From assembly GCA_028023455.1 (NCBI GenBank), contig JAQFVV010000018.1, positions 10,746,771 through 10,810,770 on the forward strand: a stretch of DNA of 64,000 nucleotides. Reading direction: 5' to 3'. A model generated the notes under the pieces. The model ran no database searches. It was not told the origin of the DNA and was given only the letters and a program-made list of their open reading frames with translations. Both the position numbers and the translations under genes were made by a program. The stretch is from Epiperipatus broadwayi (lineage: Eukaryota > Onychophora > Udeonychophora > Euonychophora > Peripatidae). Positions 11,535 through 23,202 of this stretch are shown here, one piece after another. The first letter of the stretch is position 1; every line of letters starts with the position of its first letter.

Positions 11535-12600
11535 CTAATGTCGAAACCCAATGTAGGAAGCTGTGTTGGGGGGGGGGGCTCCTGTCATCAGCTTGCGCCT
11601 CCTACAGAAACCTAAACAGATGAACAGCATAGGACTACACTCAATCAAAATCTTATTAATACAGTGTTTTCATAATGTACTTGCCAGATTATTTATGAAA
11701 AATCCAGATATGGAAGGGCCAATATTCCCAGAAGAAATAACTCCTACCGATAGGCCACCTCCCAAAAGTGAAAGGCTTTGGATTCAAAAGCAAATCTCTA
11801 TAGTATTTAATCATCTAAAAATGAAGCCAGGGACAATGTTTAATAACAAGCTAAACTATTGGAACACATATGATCTTATGAATCTGGAAGAAACTAAAAT
11901 TGACAATATTCTTTCAATTGGAATATCGAGGTTTTCCAGGTTGACCAAACGTCTAAAATTGGAATCAAGGTTTGTTGATTTTTTAATAAAGCTTAACCTT
12001 GGGGCCTTGCCTACTGCTGACTTCCTACATAGTAAAAGGAATTATAATCTGGACCCTATATGCGCACTATGTAGGCGTAGTGATGAGACAATGGCTCATA
12101 TATTGGAGGAGTGTCAAATTTGGAATAGCATAAGAAACAGTTTTAAATCTTTCATTAAAAACAAAGAATCAGCTTGTATAAATTTGACTAAGGCCTTCAA
12201 GAGTGGACATTTTGGGGTCATAAGATTGGCAACATTCATAAATTTTTCCATTTGGTCTTTGAGAAATAGGACTATCTTCAAAAGTGGAGAAGAATATGAC
12301 ATGATGAAAATGTCTTTACAATTACTAAAAGAAATAAAAGAATTAGACCAAAAATTTTCTCAGAATTGGACATTCAACCAGACCCGGGCCCTAATAAATC
12401 TAAAATAAAATGTAGTACCGATGATGAAAAGAATATAAAGTCTTAATGTAATTGACATGAAATTAATTTCTTTTTTGTTTATATATATACAAGTGTAACC
12501 TCTGATTGTGTTGACTGGTCTCATTTGAGATCAATATGTAATTGTCCTTCCTTTTGTAAATGATTCTTATGGTTTGTGAATAAAATTTTCTTTTGAAAGA
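11535..12600 (+). mobile_element. 5'-truncated LINE 3' fragment
   Basis: Retains only the C-terminal part of a LINE ORF2 with a zinc-binding motif, about 190 bp of 3' UTR and an AATAAA at 12579-12584. The 5' end starts abruptly near a G run (11569-11577), as expected for incomplete reverse transcription. No target site duplication was identified. Confidence 0.65.
11563..12408 (+). pseudogene. LINE ORF2 C-terminus with RT-associated zinc finger
   Basis: An open frame of 281 codons. The first ~90 residues are poorly defined. From about residue 120 it reads ISRFSRLTKRLKLESRFVD and LNLGALPTADFLHSKR. The C-x2-C-x8-H-x4-C motif follows (C167, C170, H179, C184, in CALCRRSDETMAHILEEC), typical of the zf-RVT segment downstream of non-LTR reverse transcriptases. 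No catalytic RT residues are present. The frame is intact for its length, suggesting a relatively recent insertion. The ATG is not a genuine start: this is a 5'-truncated copy. Confidence 0.7.
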
Positions 12601-13640
12601 TAAATTGCTACATGACTTCTTCTATAGCTTATATTTAATATTAAAACTAATAATAATTCACATTATCACTTTCGTTTATTGTAAGCCTGAATAAACAATA
12701 GCTATGTATAATCCAATACTTCTTATTAAAGAAGGCCAATATCTAGCAATTCTTATGCAAGTCAAGAAGATTGCAACATTATCTATGTTTGTGAGATGCG
12801 TATTAATGCCCTGTCCATATGTCAAAAAAGTTTTTAATATAATACAGTCTTTGCTACTGGTGGAAAAGGTGCAGACATTTAATCCATGATTTAGGTTTAC
12901 TTTTACTATTTTAAAAAATAAACCATGAGTTCTGCATCTGTAAAAATATGGCATATTATTTATTTTTTTAATTCTCATGCATAAATTAATCAGGAAACTT
13001 CACATCCAGTCAAGAATAGCTAGATATTTATTCAATACTGGTTAACTAGTATGCAGCTATAAGATAAATACCTGGAAAAAAAAAAACCTTAAGCTGGTAA
13101 TTGTAAAAAAATATAACCTATTCAAAAGCCTTACTACCTTGTGCTCAGGTATGAAACTTGGATGTTTCCATTCATTTTATTGTTAGATAAAAGATTTCAA
13201 TAGGAGTGCAAAGTCTGACCAAATGCATGTCGCAAAATGATTTTTGACTCAGATATAATAGAAAACCTAATACAAACACGTATCATTTAACTAAATAAAA
13301 AAAAGTTTAACTATAATTACTCAAAAAAACATCTAATCATAAAAATTAAAAGTCCAATCATTTATTATTTGAGTGCATATGGTTTGATTAATCTATTAGA
13401 AAATAGACTTTATAACTGGAATAGTCTTTCTCATATTAATTGATTAATGTAGTTGAATGGTAATAACATTTACATATTGTTAGTCATCATGGTATTATAT
13501 TTTTTGGTCTGCTGAAAGACAAATCTTCTAACTCAGAAATGTTTTTTTATCAAAGAGCATTGTCTTCAAGCAATAAAAACTGATTTCTGCTTTAACAGTT
13601 TCACCTTATCTACCACTAATGCTTAGCAAAAATATATATT
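12601..13640. other. Upstream region of gene B, nothing recognised
   Basis: AT-rich sequence between the LINE fragment and the putative promoter of gene B. Overlapping open frames at 12676-12978 on both strands have no recognisable motif. Confidence 0.35.
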
Positions 13641-13651
13641 CTCTGTGTGTA

Positions 13652-13660
13652 TATATAAAA
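13652..13660 (+). promoter_or_regulatory. Candidate TATA box for gene B
   Basis: TATATAAAA lies 192 bp before the gene B start codon and would place transcription start near 13685. The sequence is AT-rich, so chance occurrence is likely. The resulting leader would hold a tiny upstream frame (ATGGCTAATACTTGA near 13697). Confidence 0.2.
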
Positions 13661-13851
13661 AATGACATTTAAGATTCATTAGAAGCAACGATCCCAATGG
13701 CTAATACTTGAGTTATTTTCTCATCAAGTAAAACAGTTTCAATTATCATTCACGCCATTAAAAGAGGGGCACTTGTTAATTAACTGAGGTTACAAAACAG
13801 GACAAGACTCGCTTCAATATCTAGATCAAATTTCTCTCCAGTTTTCTCAAG

Positions 13852-13927
13852 ATGGGAAAAAGTATTATTTTTTCCCTTCTACTTTTCCTGGTTTCTCCTA
13901 GCGGATCACTCTGGGACAGGACAATTA
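13852..13927 (+). CDS. Gene B exon 1: signal peptide of a secreted CCP protein
   Basis: ATG at 13852 (context AAGATGG) begins 25 codons with a Lys at position 3, a hydrophobic core (IIFSLLLFLV) and a polar SPSGS segment: a standard secretory signal peptide. The exon ends ATT A and is followed by GTAAGT, a consensus donor in phase 1. Phase 1 signal-peptide exons commonly precede CCP-domain exons. Joined to the exons at 43879, 44143 and 59210 it gives an uninterrupted 223-residue protein (672 nt including stop): signal peptide, two CCP modules and a helical tail. Intron 1 would be 29,951 bp, so further exons inside it cannot be excluded. Secretion to the extracellular space is inferred from the signal peptide and the disulphide-bonded modules. 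Confidence 0.65.
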
Positions 13928-14608
13928 GTAAGTTAAGTAGATATTAATTCTTCGTCAATTTAAAAGTTTTGCTTAATAGAACGCATAAATAAGTTTTAGA
14001 ATGATTTATTAAATTGTAATGTTAGTTACGATGTCATTTAAGCTTTCATAGCAACAACGCATATTATCAGAAATAGCTGAACCGATTTTTTTTTTTTTTA
14101 CAACAAAAAAATTGAATACCATAAATTATTTAACTTTAGAAAAATTTATGTTTTATTTGTTTTAAAAAGTATTTATCTTTATATCTTTTATTATTTTGAA
14201 AATGTGTTGCTAGTGTTTATTTTCAATCCGAATATAATTTAACATGCGTCGAAATATTTTTAATAGGAAATCATTATTTAAATATATCCATCGTAATTAT
14301 ACCTTTGTTTCAGCTTTTAAAGCTCTTAATTATATTTATTTTTTACATTTTTAGATAGGTCATATTCTCACTAAATACCTCACAGTGGCTAACGCAATAG
14401 CCTCCTTTGTCCATAGCCTAAGTTTCAAATAAAGAGAGGATCAGAGGGCAATTAATTATTCACATATCAAAGTATTTTCCAACCAAGTTTTGAATTTCTT
14501 TTAAGTAGCTAATCCCAAAGTTAATCCAGCTAAATATTTAATGTTGGTAATGGACATATAGAATTTTTACAGGAGAGTCGGTCAGTTGAATTTTTATGTA
14601 AAGATAAA
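13928..14608. other. Start of gene B intron 1, no feature
   Basis: AT-rich intronic sequence with an 11-12 base T run near 14089-14100. No exon is seen. Confidence 0.4.
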
Positions 14609-15205
14609 TGGTAACCATCAAAACATCACATTATCACCTTTCATATGCTTACTCATGTTAATAAGAGGGGATGTTGGATGAATAGGCACTAAATAGGGAA
14701 TTTATGCACAAACTTTCAAGCATTCATTGATTACAAAGGCTTGCACTAGGTGACAATATTGTGTGCAGAGTTTGGTACTCTTATTAACAGCATGTGTAAG
14801 CATATGGAATGATCACGTGATGTTTTGATGGTTTTATACTTATCCTCCCCATAGGATAATAATGACTGTGGCTTTTGAAAACCAAAGACACCAAAATGCG
14901 TAGACAATGGAAACATTGTTAGTTTTCATTTTAGGCTCCTAGCTTTATAGTTAACCAAACAGGTAAAAAGTGGCTGCTGGAGAATTGCATTAGATCCTAT
15001 GATCTAGATGTAGTGCTCTCAATCCAAGACTCTTCACTGATGAAAGCTACAATCTAGAAACTAGTCTGGGAATGTAGGGTGAGTGGACTCTAGATAGGGA
15101 TTTTATGCACAAACCTTCCTGCAATCATTGATTACAAAGGCTTTCATTTGGTGGCATTACTGTATGGGGAGTTTGGTACTTTTATAAATGATAACCATTG
15201 GCTTG
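14609..15205 (+). repeat. Retrozyme-like tandem dimer, ~400 bp unit (locus 1)
   Basis: Two direct copies of one unit: the marker block around GGATGAATAGGCACTA begins at 14676 and recurs at about 15077 (spacing ~401 bp). The second copy is cut after about 125 bp. A hammerhead-like core sits at the unit junction (15031-15070). At the left edge about 55 bp (14609-14666) is an inverted copy of the unit's 14787-14838 part, so the locus can also fold back. Dimeric repeats with a hammerhead in each unit are the organisation of retrozymes, non-autonomous elements that spread through circular RNA. No coding capacity is present. Confidence 0.6.
15031..15070 (+). ncRNA. Hammerhead ribozyme candidate with complete core (locus 1)
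   Basis: CTGATGA at 15037-15043, a short stem II region 15044-15056, GAAAC at 15057-15061, then TAGTC. Predicted cleavage is after C15066 (a GUC triplet). All invariant core bases are present. Stem III would be formed by the self-complementary ACTAGT, which is too short for a stable hairpin and suggests a double-hammerhead dimer. TTCA before the core pairs with TGGG after the cleavage site. Weak points are an A-A mismatch in place of the 10.1-11.1 pair and a poor stem II in this copy. Confidence 0.5.
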
Positions 15206-15524
15206 GCATTCATAAAAATATAGCATTTCTTCCACAATAGTCTTTATTTTTAATAACGAGTGCCCACTCATTTAATCAATCCTGAAACTTTACTTCTAGC
15301 TAACAATAACTAGGTACCCATTTACCAACCTGTATTGTATGACTGGCCTAATAATGCATTACCTGACCACCAATACATCTTTTGACCTCAATTACACATT
15401 GTTATTCATTAGAAAACTCTTTTATTTGTCTATTCTTATGCCATCTATTGTAAATTTTACTAATCAGTAAATCCCAGATAATAATGCTTAATAAATCTTC
15501 AACCAGTAGTATTTTATCCAAATA

Positions 15525-15572
15525 CACTCAGATAAGTTTTTAGCTCATGGCTTTCTTCAGTGAGAAGCTTTT
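15525..15572 (-). ncRNA. Hammerhead-like fragment of the ~400 bp family
   Basis: Minus-strand CTGAAGA (15560-15554) follows CTTCTCA, with AAGCCATGAGCTA and AAAAC downstream, then TTATC and TGAG. CTCA/TGAG gives a 4 bp stem I. Only about 50 bp match the family, so this is a small fragment. GAAA has mutated to AAAA. Confidence 0.4.
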
Positions 15573-15599
15573 GGATTTTTAACTATGCTACATCTGGTA

Positions 15600-18500
15600 T
15601 ACATTAGATGGCATAAGAGTAGGAAAAAAAAATTTTCAATTACATGACTAGCTGATTTGACTTTGGCTGACTACATGAAAGAAAAATCTTAATTTGCTGT
15701 GACTACAAAAAATTGTCATGGTTCATCTAGCTTAAATTGGAACTCAATGATAGGAAGTTATGTTAACTAATACACACATATGAATACTCTAATAAAAAAG
15801 TATACACCCAAAAAAAAATATCTAGCAAACTTTACACCTTGGTGATAAAAGAATTATATATTTATAAAAATTTGGCAGTTGGTTTATTTTTAAAAAGCTA
15901 GTTTATGAAAAATAAATTCTGAGAAGAGGTCAGTGCAAATTCAACATCTTCTATAGAAGTTTTCTAATAAATATGTCTGATTAGAGTCCTTTGGTTTATA
16001 GCTTCTTATTGGAAGAAAAATTGTTCAACAGTATTCAAGCTGAGAAATTGGAATGCAGCTTTTGGAAAAACAAAACCATAATAGTGGTATTTTAGTATTT
16101 ACATATCCATACATCTGCACACACATATATATCATATATGGATAGATGGATGGATAGATAAATAAACATATAAAAATAAATTTTCTTTGCTAAGTGTTAT
16201 ATAATAAATGATGGAACAAATATTTATCATGATACTCACATTTACTTATCATTATATCAGAATAAACATAAATATGTATATACTAATCCATAGCATCTCA
16301 AAACATATTGTTAATATTCTCACATTTAAAATCTGTACTAACAGTATTGATCCACAATACATCATTTTGTTGTAGAAGCATCCATATGTGAATGAAATAA
16401 CTATCATTCTGCTCTAGAGGCATTTACATAAGCATGAGTAATCAATGAACACTAATGATGTACCAACTAGAAAACAAATTAAAATTTCTAATTATTGAAC
16501 TTTACTAGTGAGGAATTTGAAATGCAAATATTTATCAAGCAATTGCATTTTGTATTATTCTGCTATTTAATCTAATAACTTGATGTAGTTTTTACAGAAA
16601 CATAAATTAAACATCAATACAATTGATAATTATTTCATACTAATCTCACAACTGCATATGATAATATTTTTGTTAATATTGATAAATTGTTAATGCTAAA
16701 TTCTTTATACTGTGTTTTTAGAACTGATGTGTTAAATGCTAATATTAGTATGATAACAATATAATTAAAATGTAAAGGGTTTGTGTCATTTTTTTGTCGT
16801 TTGATGTAAGTCTCTATCCTTTTCTAAAATCAAAGTACAGCTTTAAGCGTTCAATTTTCTATTGTCTTATTTAGAGTCTCTAATGCAATTTCAAGTCATT
16901 AGTTTAATAAGTAATACAAATAAGGAATGAGTATTTAGATAGATATAATAAAAACTAGTAGTGTTTCCCAAAAGAAAGGCACAAAGAAATTATAATGGTC
17001 TGATTTCATTGATATTCAGAGTTGCCTCTAGAATTGATGAAAGAGATGGACAGAATACATTTTAAAAAAAGCAAACATTGGTACCACAGATATACTGACA
17101 CTTTCTCATCACTGGTGAAGATTGTATCACACATGAATGTTTATTTTATATAACTTAATACAGTCGTGTCAGCCTCAAACTCTAAAGGTTCCTGGACTGA
17201 TTCCTGCTGAGCAAGATACAAAATTTTGTTTGGTTAATTAAATAGAATTGTTGTGTTCAACTTTCCACTTGAATGCTTGAACTTTCCAAGACTTTCTACA
17301 TAACTGAAGACATGATTAAACACACTGTTACTCTCTTATTGGCACATATAGATTTAAAACTTCTTTTATGCTGAAATTCATTTATTGACTATAATGAATG
17401 TTTAAATCGAATTGGATTGCTAAAAAAATATTTAATATTGCTTAGAAAATATTTAACTGAATTTGAATAACAAACCATGAATATACTAGAGTAATGCAAC
17501 AATTTTTATACATTAAGCAGCAAGGGAAACATATTTTACAGTGATAAAAAAAAACAATAATGTATATATTGTAGAATTGTATAACAAAAATCATGGTAAG
17601 ACTTATAGATTATAACTGGCTGTTGATTTCTAAGAATATAGTAAACTATAGGATCAGTGTATTAAAAATATGATACAACAAATGCCAATGGTAAAGTTCA
17701 TAATTTATTTTAACATCTGATAAACTCAAATTAATCTGGGGTTTTAGACACTTAGCTAATATTAATTAGCAATCAATCTCTTCGCTAATAATTGAATGGC
17801 TATCTAGTTTTGACAATAGGCTGGCTATCTAAAAAATCCAAGACTTGCTTATAAATTGTTTAGCTATGTGGACAAGTTCTATGTATTATTCGATATTGAA
17901 TTTCAGGACATGGAAATGGCTGATAAGCAAATTAACCATTACATTATGAGACTTCCTCAAAGAATGGAGATTTTATTTAAATATATAATTGTTTGTGTGA
18001 TTAGATGATGTTCAAATGCCAAATCGCATAACACAACAAACATTTTAATTTTAGTTTTCTCAATCTAAAAGCAATCCATTAATCATTATTTGCTCACTAT
18101 AAGCAACATTATCTAATGAGCTAATCGCTCAGACCATTAGATAAAAGTAATAAAAATGGTGTATTTTATAAATGTAATAATATAAACAACGTAACACCTT
18201 CATGGTTAAAGTGAAATGTATAATATCTCATTAACTAGCTGCTTAATTTATTTATGAAGCTATTCAAATGGCTTTAGGATATTTGGGACTAAGTTACTAC
18301 AATATTATCAATATAGCAATAAAGCTTGTAAAAAGTGTATTTGTGTTTTAATTTTAACATGATGTATTTGAGGATCAGCATGTGGCTTGAGTCTGCTAAA
18401 AATATATATTAGTGTTGGCGGGAAAAGAAGACTAATAGAGCAGTTTGTTTGCTCAAAATTCACGGGTTGCGGTTCTGTTACATTATTTTTGGCACTAGAG

Positions 18501-21500
18501 TTTCATATGAAATCCCAAACAATAAATCATTCCATTATAATTATAATTGTTTTATTTTATTATTATATATGATATATAAATAGCAAATTTTTGCCGAAAA
18601 TTTTCGAAGTAGCCATTATTTTAAAATATATGTTAGTTAAAGTATTAAATTATTTAAAGTGGTTTTAAATATTAAACTATAATAATCTCTTCATTAGGTT
18701 TTATAAAGAAATTGTCTAAAAATATATTAAAACATTAAATTATTCATTATTAATTTTAAGAATTATTTTTAAATATTTTATACAATAGATTCAAACACTT
18801 AATTGCTGTAGACAACTAATCAATTTTGAAAATAATATTTAATAGAAAAATAATCATCCTATTAGCGCTTTACTACGGTTACAATAATTAATTGGAAGGA
18901 GGCATAAATGAAAGTTTGTTAATAATAATAATATGTTCGAAAAGAGTAACAACTCAATTCCAATATTTAAATGTTTCATTAAATATATATGCGTATGATT
19001 CAATAAAAAATTAAAACAAAACTAGACTTGAAAGATCGAGTTTCACTGACTGATTGGAAAAAAAGACATCTGGAATTTTTTAAGAGAATGCATGTATAAA
19101 CTCATGGAATATACTTCAAAATATCTATTTATGTGAAATAATTTTTAAACGAAAAAGGTAATTATTTCAAGTCTTATATTAACATTACACACATTTATAC
19201 TACAATCAAAATATACTTCTAGCTTATCGGTGATGATAGTTTATCATTGCTTACCCTCCCCTCCCCCCAACTTATCACAATTTATTATTCTGCCATTTCA
19301 ATATTTATACACATAAAAATAAAAAGATAAAACTTATCTGGGATCTATAAATAAATAATAACTTCACTGCTAATGAAGGTTTCATTATTTATTTATTCGT
19401 TGTTGCTGTTTATAATTAGCCGATTGATACTTATCTAACCACCTCAGATTAATCAGAGACTTTTTCAGGACAAAATATTCGACATCTATTTATAATCAAT
19501 AATTGGATGTTTCTGAGCTGGTTGTTTAGAAAATAAATTTATTGCTTCGAAATCTTCAGCTATCTAAAAAAAAATCCAATTTTAATCTGAATCCGAATCT
19601 AAATGTGTGCATGACCTAATACACTAACCATTATATCATAAACTTTAATTATCCTTGCACGTAATTTAGATATCTAGAAAAATTACATTAAAGTATTTAT
19701 GGAGTATTTGAACATTTAAAATTATAGCTCCTGTAGTGTTGATTAGTTAAAGTTAAAAACTCTTTAATTATCCTTGTATATAATTTAATTACAAAAAAAG
19801 AACCATATTAAAGTGCTTGCAGAGTATTTGTATATTTATAATTATATACCTGGGAAATAATGCAATAATTTCTTGATTATCATTTGTTCTAGGCAAAATT
19901 GATATTAAAGTCAGTCTGTATAGTCAAGGGTTCTTATTCATATCATCTCCTGATTCTCTATTTAATAGCCACCATTAAAGTCTTAAATAATTTTTTTGAG
20001 AGAAGGATGAATCCTATCAATATCTAGGATATATATACAGAAAACTCATCATCAGAAATAAATATATTCACACTTTGAAATGCATTCACCAACTTGTTTC
20101 TGAAAAACATGTTGCTTTCAACCAAATAAGAATCTATTGCTTTCTCTATAGTTATATCAGAAATATAGTTAATCTGTTCTCATGATTCAAAAATTATGTA
20201 CCAAATTAAAGCATAAGTTCCTCAAATAATTTTTACCACGTACGTTGTGAGTAGAAATTCAATCTAATATTCTATCATAGAGTCATTTATTGTAAATTTG
20301 AGTAATAAAAGAATGGTAGTGCAAATTCCTAGTCTAATATTTAATATTTAATTAGTAACTTTTATCAGTGGTGTGCACTGAATTTTCATGCATATATACA
20401 TCCAATTCTGAAATTTAAACATCTTACAGTTTTGAACCCATACTAACTTTTTTGAAATTAAGGTTTAATTTTAGATTAGAAAGTATATTTTGGTGATTTC
20501 AATGATTGGATTTCTGTTTCAACATAAATACTGATAGTAAACTGAAAAGATTGTGATATTTTATTCGATATATTATACCATCCTTGCCAAAGAAATATAG
20601 TTAAAATAGAAATCACAAAAAAAAAAGTGTTTATTTTCTGATTTAATGCAAGACCAAAGATTCAAAACTTCAAGATATCTGGATCTCAGATTAGCATTGG
20701 CTTGAATAATATAAAAGAAGTAAAGGTGGCTAATGGATACATATGTGTAAATACAATATTAATCTCTGATGAATGTCAATAACAAGAAAGTAGTTCTAGT
20801 TCTGGTTAGCACTAATATCTAATGTATACTGAGTACTCATTCTTAATGGATCTAGAATAATAGATTGAATTGATGCCTCTATTCAGAACATTGATACATT
20901 AAAATGGCATATACACTTAAAAACAAAAATAAGAAATATTCTTATTATTTTTATTGCAGCTAAATATTTCACCCTTATTTGACAATGATCATTAACATAT
21001 ATTTAAAATAATAAAAATAAGTTGCATAATAACGATAATACCATTAATATATATATATTTTAAAATGTTCTTTCATAATAGGTGAAATTTAAAAAGATAT
21101 CTCACCATTTATACTTACATCATAGTTTGCCAAATATCGTTTTTTTTTTTTTTTTTAAATAAGAATTGTCATTACTGAAGAAATCTGTAACTATGTATAG
21201 AATTGTGGTGAATGTTACAACAACATTGGTTAAGAATTACAGAAACCATTAGCAAACTCCCTGCTGATGACTGAATGATTTTTTTTAAATAGATTTATCA
21301 CAAAAAATTATTTGAATTGACAACCTTGTTTCTAAAAGTTCTTTAAACAATACTGGCTAATCCCAGAGGGGAAAAAACCAACATTTATTTTTTTATAATA
21401 GTAATTTTTAAAATCATCAAAACTGCAATCCACTTAATAACGTATACATACAAAATCAAAATGGTATATAAGTTTAGAATATATTATTTTCTTATTATTA

Positions 21501-21788
21501 AAGATCTCTTAATTATACCCTTCATGTTACTTATAAGACACTGAATTAATGTGAAGATTTATATGATATTTTTTTATTTTTTTCATAGTTATATTTTCTT
21601 ATAATTTGATTTTGCTATTATTTTTTGATGGCATTGCTTAGTATTAGTTCCAGTTCCAATTTATTCATTTTATTTACATAGAACTTCTAGTTTTATAGGT
21701 AATTCCTTTTATTTATACTTCTCTCATTAGATAAAGAGCAAAAGTTCACATATGAAAATATAACTTTTTTAATATAGGTGTTGTTCTT
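15600..21788. other. Intron 1 sequence with no supported feature
   Basis: About 6.2 kb of AT-rich intronic sequence. A short (GGAT/GATA)n patch lies near 16139-16165. A less AT-biased stretch with a 61-codon frame at 18387-18572 has no recognisable motif. No splice-flanked CCP-like frame with conserved Cys and Trp was found by eye. Confidence 0.4.
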
Positions 21789-23202
21789 AGTTACCATTAT
21801 ACATATAAACACAAATGAGAATACATGTTTTATAATATATTTATTAGTAATGTATAGATACAAACATACACTCGATTTACAGCTATTATTTATAGATAGC
21901 TACACTACATTTGCTACTGTTGGAAAAATATAGTTCCAAATTCTAGGGTGAACTGTTGAAGAAGGGATGATTCAGACCCCTTCCAGTCTTAAATATGGAC
22001 TTGTCTTGCTGTGTAACTATTAGCTTAAATAGCTATAATCTAGAAAACAATCACTGCTGTTCAGGTTAGTAGGAGTTTCCTTCGACCATATAGAGAAACC
22101 CAGGCTAATGTCATTCAGGTTTAACAGTTGTTCTCTGACCATACCTCCAAAAAGGTTGACTATTTATTGTGGGATCCCCAACCTTAATTGAAACATTTGG
22201 ATACAGGTTGGGGATCTGGCAATAAATAGTCAGGCTTTTTGAAGGTAAAGTTAGAGAAAAGCTGTTAAACCTGAATAACAGTAGCCTGGTTTTGCCTATA
22301 AGGTCAAAGGAAATTTCTGTTAACCTGAACAGCAGTGAATGTTCTTGAGACTATAGCTATTTAGACTAATGGTTAAGCAACAAGGCAAATCCATGTTTAG
22401 AACTGTAAGATGCCTGGACCAAAACCGACTCAAGGCAAGTTATCATTACAGCTGGAAGAGTTGCCATACCTACTCACAAGACAGACTACCTAGTACAGCT
22501 TGTCTCAAATTGGCTTTGATTCAAGCAGCTTTCAGTTCTAAATGTAGACTTAACTCACTGTGAAATCATTATCTTAAATAGCTACAGATTGGAGAACAAT
22601 CACTGCTATTCAGATTATCAGGAGTTTCCTTTGATTATATAGGGAGGTTTAACAATTGTTATAAAGCTACTGTCACAAAGCTGAAAGACAGAATCCTTTC
22701 TCTCTCCAGTAATGGTCACAAAACTGAATGACCGTTTATGCATTCTGGAAAAAACAATTGTTGAACCTGACTAACAGTAGCATGATTCTCAATATATGGT
22801 TGAAGAGAATTCTATGAACTTAAACAGCAATGCTCATTCTATAGCTATTTCGGCTAATGGTTCTGCAGTAAGACAAGTCCACATTCAGAACTGAAAGCTG
22901 CCAGAACATGGGATGACTCAAGGCAAGCTGTTATTACAGCCAGAAGAGTTACTGTATCTACTCAGAAGGCAGGCTGCCAAGTACAGCTGGAAGTGAGTAG
23001 GAAATTTATAAAGGAATGTACAGTTTCTTCTTCAACAGTTCACACTAGAACTATACCTCACCAACAGCTACAGACAGAGTATAGTTTCTATAAATAACAA
23101 TTATAAATCAAAAATATGTTTTGTATCTGTATATTACTAAAAAATATATTGCAAAACATATGTATACTCATTTGTGTTTATATGTATATTCATTACTAAA
23201 CA
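21789..23202. mobile_element. Long foldback element, ~1.4 kb with nested inverted repeats
   Basis: The outer arms match over several hundred bases as reverse complements: ACATATAAACACAAATGAG at about 21801 pairs with CTCATTTGTGTTTATATGT at about 23168; further in, GTGAACTGTTGAAGAAG (21951) pairs with CTTCTTCAACAGTTCAC (23025). Inside there is a second perfect-looking hairpin centred near 22190, with GGTTGGGGATC opposite GATCCCCAACC and AATAAATAGTC opposite GACTATTTATT. Sub-blocks such as AACAATCACTGCTRTTCAG recur as direct and inverted copies. There is no transposase frame, so it is non-autonomous. The ORF 22369-22563 is a by-product of the repeats. Confidence 0.75.

Noticed and set aside
12676-12978. 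100-codon minus-strand frame as a gene
   Set aside because: It overlaps an opposite frame, has no domain, splice sites or initiation context, and lies next to a LINE fragment.
14374-14430. Possible tRNA-like A box (GTGGCTAACGCA)
   Set aside because: No B box at the correct distance and no flanking duplication.
22369-22563. 64-codon frame as a gene
   Set aside because: It is composed of the inverted sub-blocks of the 1.4 kb foldback.
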